This document shows, piece by piece, positions 60,353 through 64,000 of a stretch of 64,000 nucleotides of DNA. Under the pieces are notes generated by a model. The model had not been told where the DNA came from and did no database searches. It worked only from the letters and a program-made list of their open reading frames with translations. Position 1 is the stretch's first letter; each line of letters starts with the position of its first letter. This stretch comes from Pipra filicauda. Lineage: Eukaryota > Chordata > Aves > Passeriformes > Pipridae. The translations under genes were made by a program, and so were the position numbers. The DNA lies in the NCBI RefSeq assembly GCF_003945595.2, contig NW_024104316.1, positions 1 through 64,000 of the forward strand, written 5' to 3'.

Positions 60353-63300
60353 TTGTTGAAGTTTAAACATCTTCCACTTCTCTAGCCTTGGTAATCAGAG
60401 ACATATCCCAAAGGCAAATTACTGATGTCAAAATACCTTTGGAGTCTGGCTCAGGCTGGTGCTGGAACAGGCACTGGGACTGGGACTGGCTGCCAGCAGG
60501 TGACCTCAGATGAGTCACTCCAGCTCTTTAGGCTCTCCAGCTTTGAGATCTGCCCCTCAAGAAAGCAGCAGAGACACACTGGGCTCCTTGCCCTCGCCCT
60601 GGCTGGCAGGGGGTGTTTGCCAGCCTGGTGTAGCTGCTGCCCCAGGTGATAACGGGATGTTTGCTGCCCTGGGGGTCCCAGAGGGGACGTCCTGCAGGAT
60701 GGGCACATCCAGGCTGACCAGAGGGAAGAGTCAGAGCTCAGGGAGGCTGAGCTGAGCTGACCTGTTCTTCAAAACAACTGAAAACATCCTCTTGAAGCCC
60801 TTAAACAGTGAATGCTGCTGCATTTCTAAGAAGCCAGATGATTGGAAGGTATTACCCCATTAAGGGAAGTACATCTCCTGCAAAAAGCATTCCTGAGCAA
60901 GTAATGCTGCTCTGCCAGGGTTGACCTTGACAGAGATTTCTCCATTCTCATTCGGATCTGGGAAGCAAGTATGTTAATAAACTCACTGCTGAGAAACTTA
61001 ATGTTATTCTGTACACTCCATTCACTCTGGAAGCCCAATTAAGCATAAGAGAACAAGGATTTTTTGCCTTTTAAATAACATTTTTTCTGAACGTCACTAC
61101 TTAAAAAAAATAACAGCAGATAAAATAGCCCCTCACCCCTCCACACCAAAGCCAAAATGATCTCAATTAGGTCAGTTATGTTCATTGTGGTTTCTCCAAT
61201 TAAAAAGCTATCACCTTTCAGAATTGTAATCATCCATCCATCAGGACTCTATCAGCCATCCAGCTTGTAAAAATGAACACTCTTCTGTTATTTTTGAGGA
61301 CACACAGGCTGTTCCACAAGATCAGCTCGTGCCCACTATTTCAGAATGCCTCTGCAAGAGATTGAAAAAAAGAAGAAAAGTGGTTAAAAAAAGCAGTTCA
61401 GACATTAACAATGTCATGGCAACAGCAAATTAGAGCCTCAAAAGCAGAGCTCAGCTTGGGAAGGTTTAGGGAGTCACTGCACTGCAGGACTGAATGAAAT
61501 ATTCAGCACATAAAAGAGGTCCCCAAATGTTTTTTGTTATTTGGGATAATGACGCCAAGCTGACTGCTATTTATGTGTACTTTTGCCTAACCATCGATTT
61601 TTTTCCTGCAAAAGATTTTAAAATAGTGTCCTTGTCAGGTAATCGCGGGTCTGTTTTGATTCTTGGGGAACTTTGGCATTTGGGAGTGTAATCACAAACA
61701 TCAGCTTTTGCTCAAGCAGAAAGCTACTGTTGTAGGAAAAATTGATAGAAGGAAAAATTGAGCATTTGGGGAAAAGTCACCCAGCAAGAGATTTTGTGTG
61801 TTGAGTAAGATGGTGTAACGTGAGGTGACAGCCTGACCTGTAACCAACAGTGAGGGATGTAGTCTCAATTTCTGTGTGTTCACCTGATGCTGTGCATGGA
61901 TGAAAGCAGACAATAAACCTCCTCTGCTATTTCTTTTCCCTCAGTGCCCTATAGCTTCTCCTCCAGGTCTTTCAGGCTTTTTCTTCCCCATGAGGTCACT
62001 CGTGTCAGGCTGTTCAAGCATCTGGGGGCCATTCCCACCTCCCATAAGCTTTGCATGCCTGCTCTTTACTCCAAGTTTCATTCTAGTGCTTAATCTCTTG
62101 GTTATATTAACTACCCATGGCCAGTACCAATAATGGGATGGGATCAGGGGAAAAAAAACTGCATTGCAAAAAATAGCCTTTAACTTATGCCAGGATGGTA
62201 GGGAAAGAAAAAGTCCAGCAGAGTGTGTTCTGTACATTGTAGAAGACTCAGGAGTGAATTTGTCTTGGGTTTGTATCCCTCTTTCTGACTCATCCTCCAC
62301 ATCTCTTAACTTGATTCCCCTTTTTCATTGCTATACTAGCTTGGGAACTTGAAACAAGGTTTGAAGCACCCCAGGATTTGCCTATGTAAATGGTATCTCA
62401 TGGAACACTCCATGCTAGTGGTCCACAGGGTCACTGCTAACGTTTCCAAACTCCTCTGCCCGGTACTGGGTGGGAAAGTCTCTGAGCATCTGAGCTGTTG
62501 CAATATTTGCCCATTCAGTTGCCACATCCTGAGATTCTCCTGCCTCTGAAGATGCTGGCTGTCTTTTAGCTAAATCTTTACTTCCCATTAGTCCTTAAAC
62601 TCTTTCAAATAGTTTCTCACAGTGCTGGAATCTTCTGGTTTTGAACTTGACCTTAAAGTGAAATTTCCTATAGAGCTCACACACCCCCCCTGAGCCGCAG
62701 GGGTCGGGGCAGTTTGGAGCTCTGACCTTTCCCATTGTGTTTCAGACCAAGTCCTGCCTCCCAGGGACTCAGTACCCACAAGCAGCAAGGCTGTCACCCT
62801 TCCTACACAGGCACTGAAAGAGAGCAGCCTCGGAGGCTTTAAAAGGCACAAGCTTTTGCCAGCTGGGCACTCCTGATACCTGGATCCAAACCCACTGTCC
62901 TCTGTACCACTGGTGGGGCTGGAAAGCACCTGGGGTTTGGATCAGTCACTTCCAGAGCTGCCACTGAGCCAGGGCGGAAACTTTTAGTGGTTTGTGCAGT
63001 CAAGCTTAGGAGAGGTAAAGAGGGCTTTCAGACCATACAATGCCTTAGGTTGGGGCATTTCGAAATCTGCTGCTTGTGTTTCTTGCACACTCCCTGTGGC
63101 ACTGACTGTGGTTACCATGGGCACCCTGGGCATGCCCGTGGGGTTGTGTGAGGGAGGGGTGTTGTGGCTGGATGTGACCAGTGGGTTGCTGAACAGCCTT
63201 AGGGTGGCCAGTCAGCTCTGTATTCCCAGCAGGTGAGCCAGGAGGTGGCACATACACAGCAGGGTCTGAATGGTGCCAATGAGAGCAAAAACCAGCTGCA

Positions 63301-64000
63301 AAGAAAAACAAAAGGTGTTCAGGAGTCAAAGTCAGAGAAGTTCCCAAAGGTCCAACCTCCAAGTTTATGGTACAGTTTGCCATTTTCCACTTCTTTAGGA
63401 ACTTCAAGAAAAGCAGTGCAAGGGCTTAGATTTCACACTCCATGGGCTTCCCTCCCCTCTGTGGCTGAGCTCCTGACTGCTCTCAGCTGCAGGAGCCCTA
63501 CAACCAGAAGTTCCTCCTACATTGCTGCAACACCCAAGCAGCTGAGCCAGAGCCCAGAAAAGCCTTTATTGTGAAGGTGATAGAGCTTATTTATCTTCCA
63601 GAGAAAATTGTCTAAAACTTAGTTTCTTAATCTCAAAGCCATGACCTGGGTCCCGATGTGCTTTGAGGGGACACAAAGCTGCCTCTGGACAAACAGGTGG
63701 CTGGAGAGGAGCAGTCAGGTTGCAGACAGAATTGACAGGGGCAGATAACTTGGGCAACCCTTATAAAATGGGCAGTTTTGTCCTCTCCAGATTTAGGGAG
63801 GTGACTGTTTTGGAGCACCTATTGCATGGAGGTAGAGGCTAAAAGGGTTAGAAGAGAAGGATGATAGTGAAGGGAAAGAAAAGACATCAGCTCTATCCCT
63901 CCAACTTGTAACTTGGTTGCCTATCAACAGCTCCATCTTAAAGAGAATAACTCTGTCAGGAGCTTCAGAGCCCCTCTGTACTCTGCTAATCTCCTTTTAT
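60353..64000 (+). other. GNAO1: GNAO1 intron 3, right end of window
   Basis: No exon or confident repeat was recognised. The tract 61040-61260 is A+T rich with TAAT/ATTA motifs and low repeat content, so it is a candidate conserved element. The intron continues beyond the window. Confidence 0.65.

Noticed and set aside
1..64000. CRISPR arrays, operons, tRNA or rRNA genes, endogenous retroviruses
   Set aside because: None of their hallmarks were seen: no regularly spaced direct repeats with unique spacers, no B-box GGTTCGAATCC, no LTR pair or primer-binding site, and no gag/pol-like translation.

Overview
This is a window of vertebrate nuclear DNA, most likely from a bird. Two things support that. 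The only recognisable protein-coding segment is a single short exon with GT/AG borders inside very long non-coding flanks. The recognisable interspersed repeats are almost all CR1 non-LTR retrotransposon fragments, including one with the diagnostic avian-type 3' tail (three ATTCTATG-like octamers at about 29654-29678). I saw no Alu, B1/B2 or L1 elements, and no bacterial or viral gene organisation.

The window lies inside one gene. Positions 42348-42489 on the + strand form a 142-bp exon encoding residues 55-101 of a heterotrimeric G-protein alpha subunit of the Go class (GNAO1). This is exon 3 in the usual numbering. It has a polypyrimidine tract and AG acceptor just upstream and a CGG|GTGAGT donor downstream. 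Everything left of it (1-42347) is the 3' part of intron 2, and everything right of it (42490-64000) is the 5' part of intron 3. I found neither the small exon 2 (P-loop) nor exon 4 in the window. Many open reading frames of 60-250 codons occur, but they show no domain, no splice context and no codon pattern that I can tie to a protein, so I treat them as chance frames.

Intron 2 part: a triplicated 43-bp minisatellite at 6152-6283; CR1 fragments at about 8375-8761 (+), 29625-29679 (+), 34502-34758 (+) and an old, internally decayed reverse-transcriptase piece at about 37530-38015 (+); a possible MIR-type ancient SINE at about 19478-19625; a T13G13 homopolymer junction at 18446-18471; a cluster of perfect palindromes at 3459-3534; and several tracts that look like conserved regulatory DNA (notably 15005-15520 and 35690-37090).

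Intron 3 part: CR1 fragments on the minus strand at about 44021-44250 and 60220-60352; a 13-bp minisatellite at 52111-52231 ending in a perfect inverted repeat; (CAG)6 at 48174-48191; a T16 run at 43804-43819; and candidate regulatory tracts at 43570-43800, 44570-44795, 47690-47830 and 61040-61260.

I found no undescribed gene system. The interest lies in the exon, possible intronic enhancers of a neuronal G-protein gene, and variable tandem repeats. The regulatory calls are pattern-based inference and need cross-species alignment.
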